DNA of 5,870 nucleotides from CAYPZL01 sp964415045 (GCA_964415045.1 CAYPZL010000267.1:1-5870), one strand, 5' to 3'; positions 1 to 5,867 are shown, counted from the stretch's first letter. Numbers and translations are program-made. Notes: a model not told the origin generated them from the sequence alone.

Positions 1-21
1 CGGCAGAGCCTTTTCAATTCT

Positions 22-38
22 CACCGGCATAGCCGGTG
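22..38. repeat. Short REP-like hairpin
   Basis: CACCGGC and GCCGGTG form a perfect 7-base-pair stem around an ATA loop. No T-run follows on either strand, so it is a poor candidate for an intrinsic terminator. Compact GC-rich palindromes like this are typical of interspersed REP-type repeats, and other repeat debris follows within 70 bases. The gene that would lie to its left is outside the window, so a role as that gene's 3' hairpin cannot be excluded. Confidence 0.45.
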
Positions 39-90
39 GATTACGGATTTATTTAAGCCAGGCGAAGGGAAAGGGGGCTGTGCAGATATT

Positions 91-126
91 GAATAATGGG
101 GACGAATAATGGGGATGGTCACCTAT
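91..126 (+). repeat. 13-base tandem repeat ending in a GGGGATGGTCACC motif
   Basis: GAATAATGGGGAC (91-103) is followed directly by GAATAATGGGGAT (104-116), 12 of 13 bases identical, and then by GGTCACCTATCA. From memory, motifs of the form AATNGGGGACNGTCACC often occur as dispersed copies near REP-associated (Y1, IS200-like) transposases in planctomycetes and deltaproteobacteria. No transposase is in this window, so the link is by motif resemblance only. The tandem repeat itself is directly visible. Confidence 0.5.
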
Positions 127-166
127 CACAGGTCGTGACATCGCATTTGGATTGTACTTGTTTCCA

Positions 167-238
167 TCACGCTTTCGTGGGGGTTCGGAAGATGGCTCGG
201 TTTAGGGGGCCGTAGGGGGGGAAGCTTCGTTTGGCGGT
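167..238 (-). pseudogene. 3' remnant of a second fetB (ABC exporter permease)
   Basis: Read on the minus strand, this stretch encodes TAKRSFPPYGPLNRAIFRTP followed by TKA and a stop. The intact fetB in this window ends TTKRSFTPYGPLNRTIFKRP, then RKT and a stop. By hand alignment 16 of 23 residues and 56 of 72 bases match, with no gaps and both stops TGA; the first 17 codons are closer (45 of 51 bases). Four codon differences are silent (for example AAG/AAA, CTC/CTA), so the copy diverged as a coding gene before or while it was lost. Similarity stops near 238, close to the palindromic repeat that begins around 252. The other roughly 240 codons of the permease are absent. It has no start and is presumably non-functional. 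It could derive from an old tandem duplication or from a foreign fetB truncated by a repeat-associated rearrangement. Confidence 0.8.
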
Positions 239-251
239 GGATATCTGCAGA

Positions 252-321
252 AATTCCGGGGATACCCTACTTGTTTCTGTGTTGAATTGAGTATGGTGCG
301 GATGGAGTCCCCCGAGTTCCC
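252..321 (+). repeat. Imperfect palindromic interspersed repeat, left copy
   Basis: The left arm (about 252-275, AATTCCGGGGATACCCTACT and onward) and the right arm (285-298, GAATTGAGTATGGTG, continued by GTCCCCCGAGTTCCC at 307-321) are imperfect reverse complements if an eight- or nine-base insert near 299-306 is skipped. Positions 252-296 match the minus strand of 2446-2402 at 34 of 45 bases without gaps, including a perfect 15-mer. It therefore belongs to a repeat family with a second, inverted copy past the GDPD gene. The GGGGATACC/GGTGTCCCC style resembles degenerate ends of IS200-like or REP-associated elements. This family label is inference. Confidence 0.6.
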
Positions 322-322
322 A

Positions 323-351
323 TTGACAAATCGCTCTTTACGTGATACCGT
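323..351 (+). promoter_or_regulatory. Candidate sigma70 promoter for the LamG-GDPD gene
   Basis: A perfect -35 box TTGACA lies at 323-328. After a 17-base spacer comes TACCGT at 346-351, which keeps the three most important -10 positions (T1, A2, T6). Transcription would start near 358, leaving a leader of about 100 bases before the preferred start codon at 465. GATACC at 344-349 with a 15-base spacer is a weaker alternative -10. The -35 box sits directly against the palindromic repeat, so the repeat may have supplied or displaced part of the promoter. Confidence 0.45.
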
Positions 352-455
352 GCAACTATAGCGTAAGAGAATTCCACATGAGTGTTGTTCATTTGTCGTG
401 CTGATGAGTCAAGACCGCCACGCATAGGAATATGCAGCAGCGAGTTGCTTTTATC

Positions 456-459
456 GAGG
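456..459 (+). promoter_or_regulatory. Ribosome binding site deciding the GDPD gene start
   Basis: GAGG at 456-459 (within GAGGGG) stands five bases before the ATG at 465. The ATG at 462 would have a spacer of only two bases, and the upstream in-frame ATG at 432 has only AGGA at 426-429 with a two-base spacer. The 465 start also gives a textbook signal peptide. Confidence 0.5.
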
Positions 460-464
460 GGATG

Positions 465-2354
465 ATGAAAAGGTGCATCCGGTTTTCCATTTTTGCCTTC
501 CTGGTCGTGCTTTTGGGGCATTGCGGCGTGGCTTTTGGCGAACTGCAGGTCCATCTCACATTGGATGGCGACCTGACGGATTCTGCCGGCGGCGACCACA
601 ATGGGACGCTGCTGGACGGTTCGAGAGGCAGTCACCAGTATGTCCCGGGCAAGCTTGGCGATGCGCTGGACCTTCAGAATGGGGACTACACCACCGGTGG
701 AGATGGGGTTTCAATTCGATATACCCTGACGGATTCCGGGACGGTGGCCTTGTGGTACAAACCGAGACGCATCTACAATTACAACACGATATACGACAAC
801 TCGACACATCAGGACGACTGGGAATGCTGGATTTATCAGGACGGACGTCTCCGGACCCGAGTTGAAAGTGATACGGCCGTCACCGCTGATCTCGCTTCAC
901 TCTCATCGGGTGGAGATCTGCGGGACCAATGGTTTCACGTAGCGGTCATGTGGAACCGGACAGGCATCGGCACGGTTGACACCCAACTGTACGTGAACGG
1001 CGTTTTGCAGGACACCAACAGCGGCACGTGGGTGCGGCCGGGCAATACCTTCTTCCTGGGCGGCGGACACAACGGGAACGATTTTGGCGACGGAACGTGG
1101 GACGATCTGCGGATCTACGACCACGTCCTTTCCGATGCGGAAGTCCGGTCGCTGGCGATGCGAGGATTGATTGTCGAACCGGCCCTGATTCAATTGACGG
1201 AGAATCAGACGGCCGTCTACAGCGTGGTCCTGGACTACCTGGAAGACTACGAACCCCTAAGTGACGTATACGTGTCCATTGCAGCCGATGATCATCTGTC
1301 GATCAACGGTCTCGCTGCAGGCGAGGTGGAAACGCTGGTCTTCCAACGGAGGAGCTATCTGATTCCGCAAACGGTCCAGGTGACGGCTGTCGATGACTCC
1401 ATAAATACCGGCAACAGGAATGTGACGGTAACGCACAGCATCACAAGCGCGGACGCCTATTGGGACAGCATGCAGGACGTTACGTTGAATGTCTTTGTGG
1501 TGGAAGACGATTTGGCCTGTGGTGACTGGGGCTATATGGAAATGGATTTCAATCGAGATTGCTACGTTGACTCGAGGGATTTGGCCCGTTTCGCCGAGCA
1601 ATGGATGGCCTGTACGGACCCTTCGGGGCCGATGTGTCAGTACCTTCGTCGCGTCGCCATCGTGGCTCATCGCGGCTATTCGGCCGCCGCTCCGGAAAAT
1701 ACGATAGCCTCATGCAACAGCGCCCGGGGCTTCGCCGATTGGGTTGAATTTGATGTGCGCGCGACGTTGGATAACCAACTGATTCTGATGCACGACGGGA
1801 CGGTCGATCGTACGACGAATGGGAGCGACGACGTCGGAACCATGACCTTGGCCGAATTGAGACAACTGGATGCGGGGGCCTGGTTCTCTCCGAGTTTCTC
1901 CGGCGAGCTTGTCCCGCTGATGAGTGAGGCCGTCCTGGCGACCATGCCTGATATGCGGCCTTTCATCGAGCGAAAGACGGGATCGGCGGCTATGTATGTC
2001 GATCTCATTCGTGCCTTGAGGATCGAACACCAGGCGGTTGTCATTGCGTTCGACTGGAACTTCCTGGAAGAGCTGGAAGCGTTGTTGCCCGCTGTCCGAA
2101 CAGGGGCACTGGGGTCGGAAGCGTTGACGCCGGCCGAGATTCAGGCCATTCAATCGCGCGGCATCGACTTTATCGACTGGGCCCATGGCACCGTTACAGC
2201 GGAGACCATCGACCTGGTTCATGCCTACGGTATGGAATTGCATGTTTGGACCGTCAACGACGCCGACAGAATGCAAGCGCTGATTGACTCGGGCATCGAC
2301 GGAATCACCACGGACGATCCCCAACTGGCACGAGAGCTCCTCCGAGCACAATAG
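465..2354 (+). CDS. Secreted LamG / Calx-beta-like / dockerin-like / GDPD phosphodiesterase
   Basis: This is a 629-residue exported multidomain enzyme. Residues 1-25 are a Sec signal peptide (MKRC, hydrophobic core, cleavage after AFG). Residues 27-225 look like a LamG/concanavalin-type jelly roll (QWFHVAVMWN, LYVNGVLQ, DDLRIYDHVLSDAEVRSL). Residues 235-348 resemble a Calx-beta domain (PQTVQVTAVDD, ending NVFVVEDD). Residues 350-391 form one dockerin/EF-hand-like calcium loop with ligands D361, N363, D365, D369 and D372. Residues 397-629 are a complete glycerophosphodiester phosphodiesterase domain: H402-R403, E411-N412-T413, metal ligands E428 and D430, H443-D444, E502 with K504, HVWTVND around 593-599 and the terminal GITTDDP. 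All expected catalytic positions are present, so it should hydrolyse glycerophosphodiesters or similar phosphodiesters outside the cytoplasm. The true substrate is unknown. The ORF is open from an ATG at 432, which would add 11 residues. A dockerin-like segment placed before the enzyme, rather than at the C-terminus, is unusual. Lower GC than the minus-strand genes and flanking repeats suggest a separate history. Confidence 0.9.
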   Translation: MKRCIRFSIFAFLVVLLGHCGVAFGELQVHLTLDGDLTDSAGGDHNGTLLDGSRGSHQYVPGKLGDALDLQNGDYTTGGDGVSIRYTLTDSGTVALWYKPRRIYNYNTIYDNSTHQDDWECWIYQDGRLRTRVESDTAVTADLASLSSGGDLRDQWFHVAVMWNRTGIGTVDTQLYVNGVLQDTNSGTWVRPGNTFFLGGGHNGNDFGDGTWDDLRIYDHVLSDAEVRSLAMRGLIVEPALIQLTENQTAVYSVVLDYLEDYEPLSDVYVSIAADDHLSINGLAAGEVETLVFQRRSYLIPQTVQVTAVDDSINTGNRNVTVTHSITSADAYWDSMQDVTLNVFVVEDDLACGDWGYMEMDFNRDCYVDSRDLARFAEQWMACTDPSGPMCQYLRRVAIVAHRGYSAAAPENTIASCNSARGFADWVEFDVRATLDNQLILMHDGTVDRTTNGSDDVGTMTLAELRQLDAGAWFSPSFSGELVPLMSEAVLATMPDMRPFIERKTGSAAMYVDLIRALRIEHQAVVIAFDWNFLEELEALLPAVRTGALGSEALTPAEIQAIQSRGIDFIDWAHGTVTAETIDLVHAYGMELHVWTVNDADRMQALIDSGIDGITTDDPQLARELLRAQ

Positions 2355-2387
2355 CGTCCGACTGCATATCGGTGACGAACTCGTGGC

Positions 2388-2449
2388 GGATATCTGGGAC
2401 GCCATACTCAATTCAAGACTGAAAGATGTGAAGTGCCCCTCGAATTCCC
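2388..2449 (-). repeat. Imperfect palindromic interspersed repeat, right copy (inverted)
   Basis: On the plus strand one arm is GGATATCTGGGACGCCATAC continuing to 2416, and the other is GTGCCCCTCGAATTCCC (2433-2449). Read on the minus strand, 2446-2402 aligns without gaps to 252-296 at 34 of 45 bases, and TTGAATTGAGTATGG is identical in both. It lies between the convergent stops of the GDPD gene (2354) and fetB (2519). It might act as a bidirectional transcript end through its imperfect stem, although no T-run follows. The 2355-2518 gap holds nothing else that I can identify. Confidence 0.6.
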
Positions 2450-2518
2450 ACTGATTTGCACACACGCGTTGGATTGCGGAGTCGGTGGAGTAGAGAATTC
2501 GGTCGAGCGGTCCACGTG

Positions 2519-3319
2519 TCATGTCTTGCGGGGGCGTTTGAAGATGGTCCGGTTGAGGGGGCCGTAGGGGGTGAAGCTTCGCTTGGTGGTTAGGTAGATG
2601 CCGAGGGCCAGCGTGATGGCGGTTCCGGAGAAGATGGAGATCATGATGGCGATCTGGTACTTGATGGCGGTGACGGGGCTGGCGCCGCCGAGGATGGCGC
2701 CGGTCATCATGCCGGGCAGGGAGACCAGGCCGATGGTGGTCATGGTCGCCACCGTCGGCGCCAGGGCCGCCTGAACGGCTTTGCGCAGGTACGGCCGCGT
2801 CGCCTCGTGCAGCAGCGCTCCCTGGGCGAGGCTCTGGAGAAACGCCTTCTCGCCCGTGCGGATCGACTCGTAGAAGGTGCGGATGCCGACGATGTCGGCG
2901 CGGAGGCAGTTTCCGAGGATCATGCCTCCGATGGGAATGGCGTACTGGGCATCCATCAGGTTCGAGCGGCGCAGGATCAGGCCGACGAAGAGCAGTAGCG
3001 GGATCGTGGTGCCGGCCGCCAGGGCCGCAAACAGCGGCAACGCGATGGGACGCAGACGCAGCGAGCACGAGCGTACGATCGAGACATCCGCGACCGTCAC
3101 CATCACCAGCAGCCAGGCGGCGCTGAGCCAGAGGATGTTGAGCTGGAAGATCACCTGGAGATAGAGGCCGACGAAGATCAGTTGCACGGTCATGCGCACC
3201 AGGGCGACGGCGGTCTCGCCGATCATGGGGATGCGATACCACAGCATGATCGCCAGCGGAAAGGCCAGCAGCAGATAGGCCGCGGCCAATTGCCAGACGC
3301 CGATCTCGACGATGCTCAT
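2519..3319 (-). CDS. fetB: FetB-type ABC exporter permease (UPF0014)
   Basis: This 266-residue integral membrane protein has the usual length of the UPF0014/YbbM family. About seven hydrophobic segments can be seen, roughly at residues 7-27, 36-56, 60-80, 92-116, 126-140, 190-212 and 220-242. Family hallmarks include IPIGGMILGN (128-137), the amphipathic stretch RTGEKAFLQSLAQGALLHEA (154-173) and the strongly conserved GLVSLPGMMTGAILGGASP (197-215) followed by AIKYQI. In E. coli, FetAB exports iron and eases peroxide stress; plant relatives (STAR2/ALS3) act in aluminium tolerance. The substrate here is therefore probably a metal, but this is not proven. The ATG start overlaps the fetA stop as ATGA, with GGAGG six bases upstream. 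The basic tail (KRPRKT) lies on the predicted cytoplasmic side. A diverged copy of the last 23 codons survives at 167-238. Confidence 0.92.
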   Translation of the reverse strand: MSIVEIGVWQLAAAYLLLAFPLAIMLWYRIPMIGETAVALVRMTVQLIFVGLYLQVIFQLNILWLSAAWLLVMVTVADVSIVRSCSLRLRPIALPLFAALAAGTTIPLLLFVGLILRRSNLMDAQYAIPIGGMILGNCLRADIVGIRTFYESIRTGEKAFLQSLAQGALLHEATRPYLRKAVQAALAPTVATMTTIGLVSLPGMMTGAILGGASPVTAIKYQIAIMISIFSGTAITLALGIYLTTKRSFTPYGPLNRTIFKRPRKT

Positions 3320-3969
3320 CTCGTTCCTCCCGAGCCGGGGCCCACCGGCACCACCTGGTCGGCAAACGAGAACAGCTCCGGATCGTGCGCCACCAGCAGG
3401 ACGGTCGCGTCGTCGCGCGAGCGGAAGTAGTCCGCCACGTTCTCTTTGCCGGGGCGGTCCAGCGCCGACGTCACTTCGTCCAGCAGGAAGATGGGGCGGT
3501 CGAGCAGAATCGCCGCGATCAGGGCGACTCGCTGCTTCTCGCCGCCGGAGAGATCGCCGGCCTCCTTATCGAGCAGGCCCCGGCCCAGGCCGAACCGCTC
3601 GAACAGCGCGCCGATGCGTTTGAGGTTGTCGCGCAGGCCGGCGTTGGCGCGGTAGTGGAAGGGCCGTTCGAGCACCTCCCTGACGGTCCCGGCTCCCAGC
3701 TCCGGTTCCTGGCCGACGTAGGCCAGGAGCCTGCGCAGATGCCAGACGGTCTCGGCGTTGAGCGGCTCGCCCCCGAGACGCACCGAACCGGTTTTCGGGG
3801 CGACGAAGCCAAGCAGGCAGCGCAGCACCGTGGATTTGCCGCACCCCGAGGGACCGGTGAGCAGGGCCGTCTCGCCGGCGCCCAGGGACATCGAGAAGTC
3901 CTCGAGGACGGCGTGCCCGTCGTACAGGACGGTTACGTCTACAGCTTCCAGGGCGGCCGGCTCGTTCAT
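3316..3969 (-). CDS. fetA: FetA-type ABC exporter ATP-binding protein
   Basis: This 217-residue ABC ATPase powers the FetB permease encoded immediately downstream. All nucleotide-binding motifs are intact: Walker A GPSGCGKST (39-47), Q-loop VGQEPEL with Q87, signature LSGGEKQ (140-146), Walker B IFLLDEVTSALD with D164 and catalytic E165, and the H-loop histidine H195 in LLVAHD. The length matches YbbL/FetA (about 225 residues in E. coli), and there is no membrane segment or signal peptide, so it is a cytoplasmic peripheral subunit. On sequence alone it could be any short ABC ATPase. The overlapping UPF0014 permease gene is what makes FetA the best name. The start at 3969 has only a weak upstream GGAA (about seven bases away), which fits dependence on a transcript from the DUF4838 gene 33 bases upstream. 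The metal substrate is inferred. Confidence 0.9.
   Translation of the reverse strand: MNEPAALEAVDVTVLYDGHAVLEDFSMSLGAGETALLTGPSGCGKSTVLRCLLGFVAPKTGSVRLGGEPLNAETVWHLRRLLAYVGQEPELGAGTVREVLERPFHYRANAGLRDNLKRIGALFERFGLGRGLLDKEAGDLSGGEKQRVALIAAILLDRPIFLLDEVTSALDRPGKENVADYFRSRDDATVLLVAHDPELFSFADQVVPVGPGSGGTR
3326..3330 (-). promoter_or_regulatory. fetB ribosome binding site inside fetA
   Basis: GGAGG on the minus strand at 3330-3326 stands six bases before the fetB ATG (3319-3317) and lies within the last codons of fetA (Gly-Gly-Thr-Arg-stop). With the ATGA stop/start overlap this predicts translational coupling and roughly equal production of ATPase and permease. Confidence 0.75.
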
Positions 3970-3987
3970 ACGTGTTCCGCGTCTTTC

Positions 3988-4008
3988 CGGTAGAGGGCGC
4001 CCCTACCG
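3988..4008 (-). other. Hairpin spanning the DUF4838 stop codon
   Basis: In the minus-strand RNA, CGGTAGGGG and CCTCTACCG halves pair around a short GCG-type loop: six pairs, one G-U wobble and two more pairs, nine in all. The TAG stop (4005-4003) lies within the stem. The bases after it read GAAAGACGCGG, so there is no U-run and it is not a classical intrinsic terminator. It could trim or stabilise the mRNA between the DUF4838 and fetA genes, or slow read-through into fetAB. It may equally be chance in GC-rich DNA. Confidence 0.4.
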
Positions 4009-5790
4009 CCTGGCGCGGGCGAGGGCGTCGTCAAGGGCTTCGAAGCCCGTTCTCCATTCACTGATGCGCGTGATGTTCTTCTTTTTGGCTATCGTCATGA
4101 ACCGGTCGTAGACCTCCTGGACGGACTCGGAGAGGGGCCATTCGGCGCCGGCCTTCTTCGCAGTGTCCGCCAGTTCGTTCCAGCGCATCAGGAAGACGTA
4201 CATGACGGGCAACTGCGCCACTTCTACGCGGAAACGCAGATCGGGTTCATCCTGCACCGCCTGCTCGGCGGCTTTGAGATGCTTCCAGCCCCGGGCGAGC
4301 GTGTCGAAGGAGAGGTACTTGGCGGTGTGCTTCTCGAAGCAGCCCAGCCAGTCGCCGCTTTCCTCGACCGCGTCGTGGGTGACTTTCAGATACGCCTCAA
4401 TGTGCGGAGCGGCCGGGCCGTAATAGCCTGCGATAAACTCCTCGATGAATGCCTTGCCCTCCCGCGTCGGGTCCCACAGCAGCTTGGCCAGAACCCAGGC
4501 CCGCAGTTCGGCCATCTCGGCGCCGTAGGTGTTGTACGAGCCCTGCTCGAAGATGCCTTTAACGTTGTGATCGACGAAGAACTTGACGTTCGGCCCGAGG
4601 ACGGAGAGGTTCGGGTGCGGCATGACGTAGTGCCGGAAGTTCGTCGTGTAGTCCCAGATGTACAGCCGGTCGCAGATCTTCGACCAGCCGACGATGTCGT
4701 CGCGGAACGCCTGGTTGCGCTCGTCGGCCAGCGGCTTGCTGAACGAGCACTCGATACTGCACAGGCGGACGATGACGTTATCGCGCGGCTTGACGTTTTT
4801 GGGGGGCTTGCGCGTGTACTGATAGGCCAGGGTGCTGATCGCCACGTGGGGAAACTCTTCCTCAATGTCGGCGGCGACGGCGTTGACGAAGCGCAGCATC
4901 AGGCCGGCGGGGCTGCCCTCCTCCCTTTCGACGGCTCGGCACTTGGGACACTGGCAGTTTCCGTGCCAGTCGTTCTGCGAGACCGAGGCGATGGTCGCGG
5001 CCGGGTTCGCCCGCAAGCGCTCCTTGAGGTTCTTGACCAGCTCCCGGCGCATCTCTTCGTTGGTCAGGCAGAGCTGGGCGCGTTCGTGCTTGCGCTTGCC
5101 GTCGATCTCACTGAACCATTCGGGATGGTCCTTGAAGTACTTGTCCGGCGGGATCAGCGGGAAGAACGTGTGAACGAAGCCCTGGTAAATGTGCTTGCCG
5201 CCACGGCTGGCGTCCACGCGGGCCCCCTGGCCGTTGCACTTGTTGCGCACCGCCCAGTCGCCGTCGAAGGCGTCGTACCAGTACGGCTCGCGATACTCCA
5301 GCGGCGGCACGTACCGCACTCGTACGTTGTCGATGACAATCGTCGGCTTGTGGGGAATGGTGCTGGCCTTCGACGACCACCAGCGGCAGCCGAGCTCGTC
5401 CTCCAGGAAGGTGTACACCGCGTACAGGACGCCGCGCGGAGTCCCGCCCGAGAGGAACAGGTTGCTGCCGACGGTGCGGATGACGATTCCGTCGCTGCCC
5501 AGCTCCCGGGCGCGGGCGCGTCGGGCCCGCATTCCCGCCTCCGGCACCACGAAGATGTTGGACCGGTTGCGGTTCGGCTCGCTGACGATCTCAAACTCGC
5601 CGCCGCTGATTTCCCCGAGGAAGCGAGCCAGCTCCCGCCCGGCATGCTGCACGGGCTCCGAGGCGTTGGCTGCGACCACGATGGCCGCCTCGGCCCGGCC
5701 CTCCCGGGCGATCCGAACTTCACCAAACGCCGCCTGCACACAAGCGACAATGACAGCGACCGCGATACCGATGTGCTTCGTTCTCAACAT
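4003..5790 (-). CDS. Secreted DUF4838 / alpha-glucuronidase-like protein
   Basis: This 595-residue exported protein has a signal peptide at residues 1-23 (MLRTKH, hydrophobic core, cleavage after AFG). Residues about 34-145 resemble the N-terminal accessory domain shared by GH67, GH20 and GH84 glycosidases, with GELARFLGEISGG-like text near 51-64 and GTPRGVLYAVYTFLEDELGC at 116-135 followed by RWW. Residues about 200-470 fit DUF4838: HPEWFSEIDGKR (222-233), LCLTNEEMR (240-248), SQNDWHGNCQCPKC (271-284), IWDYTTNF (378-385) and GIFEQGSYNTYGAEM (412-426). The rest is helical. The Cys cluster C279, C281, C284 is typical of the family and could bind metal. DUF4838 proteins are abundant in polysaccharide-degrading planctomycetes and Bacteroidetes, and a glycoside hydrolase role is likely, but I cannot name the catalytic residues or substrate. 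The ATG at 5790 is well supported by AAGGGG six bases upstream and by the signal peptide. Confidence 0.88.
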   Translation of the reverse strand: MLRTKHIGIAVAVIVACVQAAFGEVRIAREGRAEAAIVVAANASEPVQHAGRELARFLGEISGGEFEIVSEPNRNRSNIFVVPEAGMRARRARARELGSDGIVIRTVGSNLFLSGGTPRGVLYAVYTFLEDELGCRWWSSKASTIPHKPTIVIDNVRVRYVPPLEYREPYWYDAFDGDWAVRNKCNGQGARVDASRGGKHIYQGFVHTFFPLIPPDKYFKDHPEWFSEIDGKRKHERAQLCLTNEEMRRELVKNLKERLRANPAATIASVSQNDWHGNCQCPKCRAVEREEGSPAGLMLRFVNAVAADIEEEFPHVAISTLAYQYTRKPPKNVKPRDNVIVRLCSIECSFSKPLADERNQAFRDDIVGWSKICDRLYIWDYTTNFRHYVMPHPNLSVLGPNVKFFVDHNVKGIFEQGSYNTYGAEMAELRAWVLAKLLWDPTREGKAFIEEFIAGYYGPAAPHIEAYLKVTHDAVEESGDWLGCFEKHTAKYLSFDTLARGWKHLKAAEQAVQDEPDLRFRVEVAQLPVMYVFLMRWNELADTAKKAGAEWPLSESVQEVYDRFMTIAKKKNITRISEWRTGFEALDDALARARR

Positions 5791-5796
5791 GATCGT

Positions 5797-5802
5797 CCCC
5801 TT
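5797..5802 (-). promoter_or_regulatory. Ribosome binding site of the DUF4838 gene
   Basis: AAGGGG on the minus strand (5802-5797) is six bases before the ATG at 5790-5788. It is the strongest translation signal in the window apart from that of fetB, and it fixes the start together with the signal peptide. Confidence 0.65.
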
Positions 5803-5847
5803 CTGCGTGAAACAGGTAGAAAATATGGAACGACCGGCTCTCGGGGT

Positions 5848-5867
5848 TATGGTCGATAGAGACCATA
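5848..5867. promoter_or_regulatory. Inverted repeat, possible operator upstream of DUF4838 gene
   Basis: TATGGTC (5848-5854) and GACCATA (5861-5867) are perfect 7-base inverted arms with a six-base spacer, centred about 67 bases before the DUF4838 start. The TGGTC...GACCA half-sites are of the kind bound by dimeric repressors such as GntR-family regulators, many of which control sugar-use genes. No regulator gene or clear -35/-10 pair is visible here, and the window ends three bases beyond. A hairpin in an mRNA leader, or the 3' end of an upstream transcript, are alternatives. Confidence 0.4.

Noticed and set aside
1..431. tRNA, small RNA or riboswitch in the left non-coding stretch
   Set aside because: I saw no cloverleaf, T-loop motif or known aptamer core. 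The structure present is explained by the hairpin, the tandem repeat, the fetB relic and the palindromic repeat.
465..539. Lipoprotein signal peptide in the GDPD protein
   Set aside because: The only cysteine after the hydrophobic core is preceded by Leu-Gly-His; a His at -1 does not fit a lipobox. Cleavage after Ala-Phe-Gly is more likely.
267..635. 122-codon minus-strand open frame over the GDPD gene start and leader
   Set aside because: It begins antisense inside the GDPD gene and runs through its promoter and the palindromic repeat. There is no recognisable motif or ribosome binding site.
252..2446. A complete transposon with the GDPD gene as cargo
   Set aside because: No transposase, target-site duplication or precise ends can be seen, and the inverted repeats are only 34 of 45 identical. 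It is reported as repeat-flanked rather than as a mobile element.
1710..3365. 551-codon minus-strand open frame across fetB and the antisense of the GDPD gene
   Set aside because: It runs out of frame through fetB, giving Arg/His/Pro-rich text, and then antisense through the GDPD domain. Both of those genes are clearly real in other frames.
3385..3993. 202-codon plus-strand open frame antisense to fetA
   Set aside because: fetA carries every ABC ATPase motif in the minus frame; this is its GC-driven mirror.
5803..5847. Sigma70 promoter for the DUF4838 gene
   Set aside because: AT-rich text reading CATATTTTCT on the minus strand could hold a -10 box, but no acceptable -35 lies at the right distance.
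4279..5859. 526-codon plus-strand open frame antisense to the DUF4838 gene
   Set aside because: It mirrors a high-GC gene whose minus-strand product has a signal peptide, recognisable family motifs and a good ribosome binding site. The plus-strand translation is low-complexity, rich in Val, Arg, Ala and Asp, and shows no domain.
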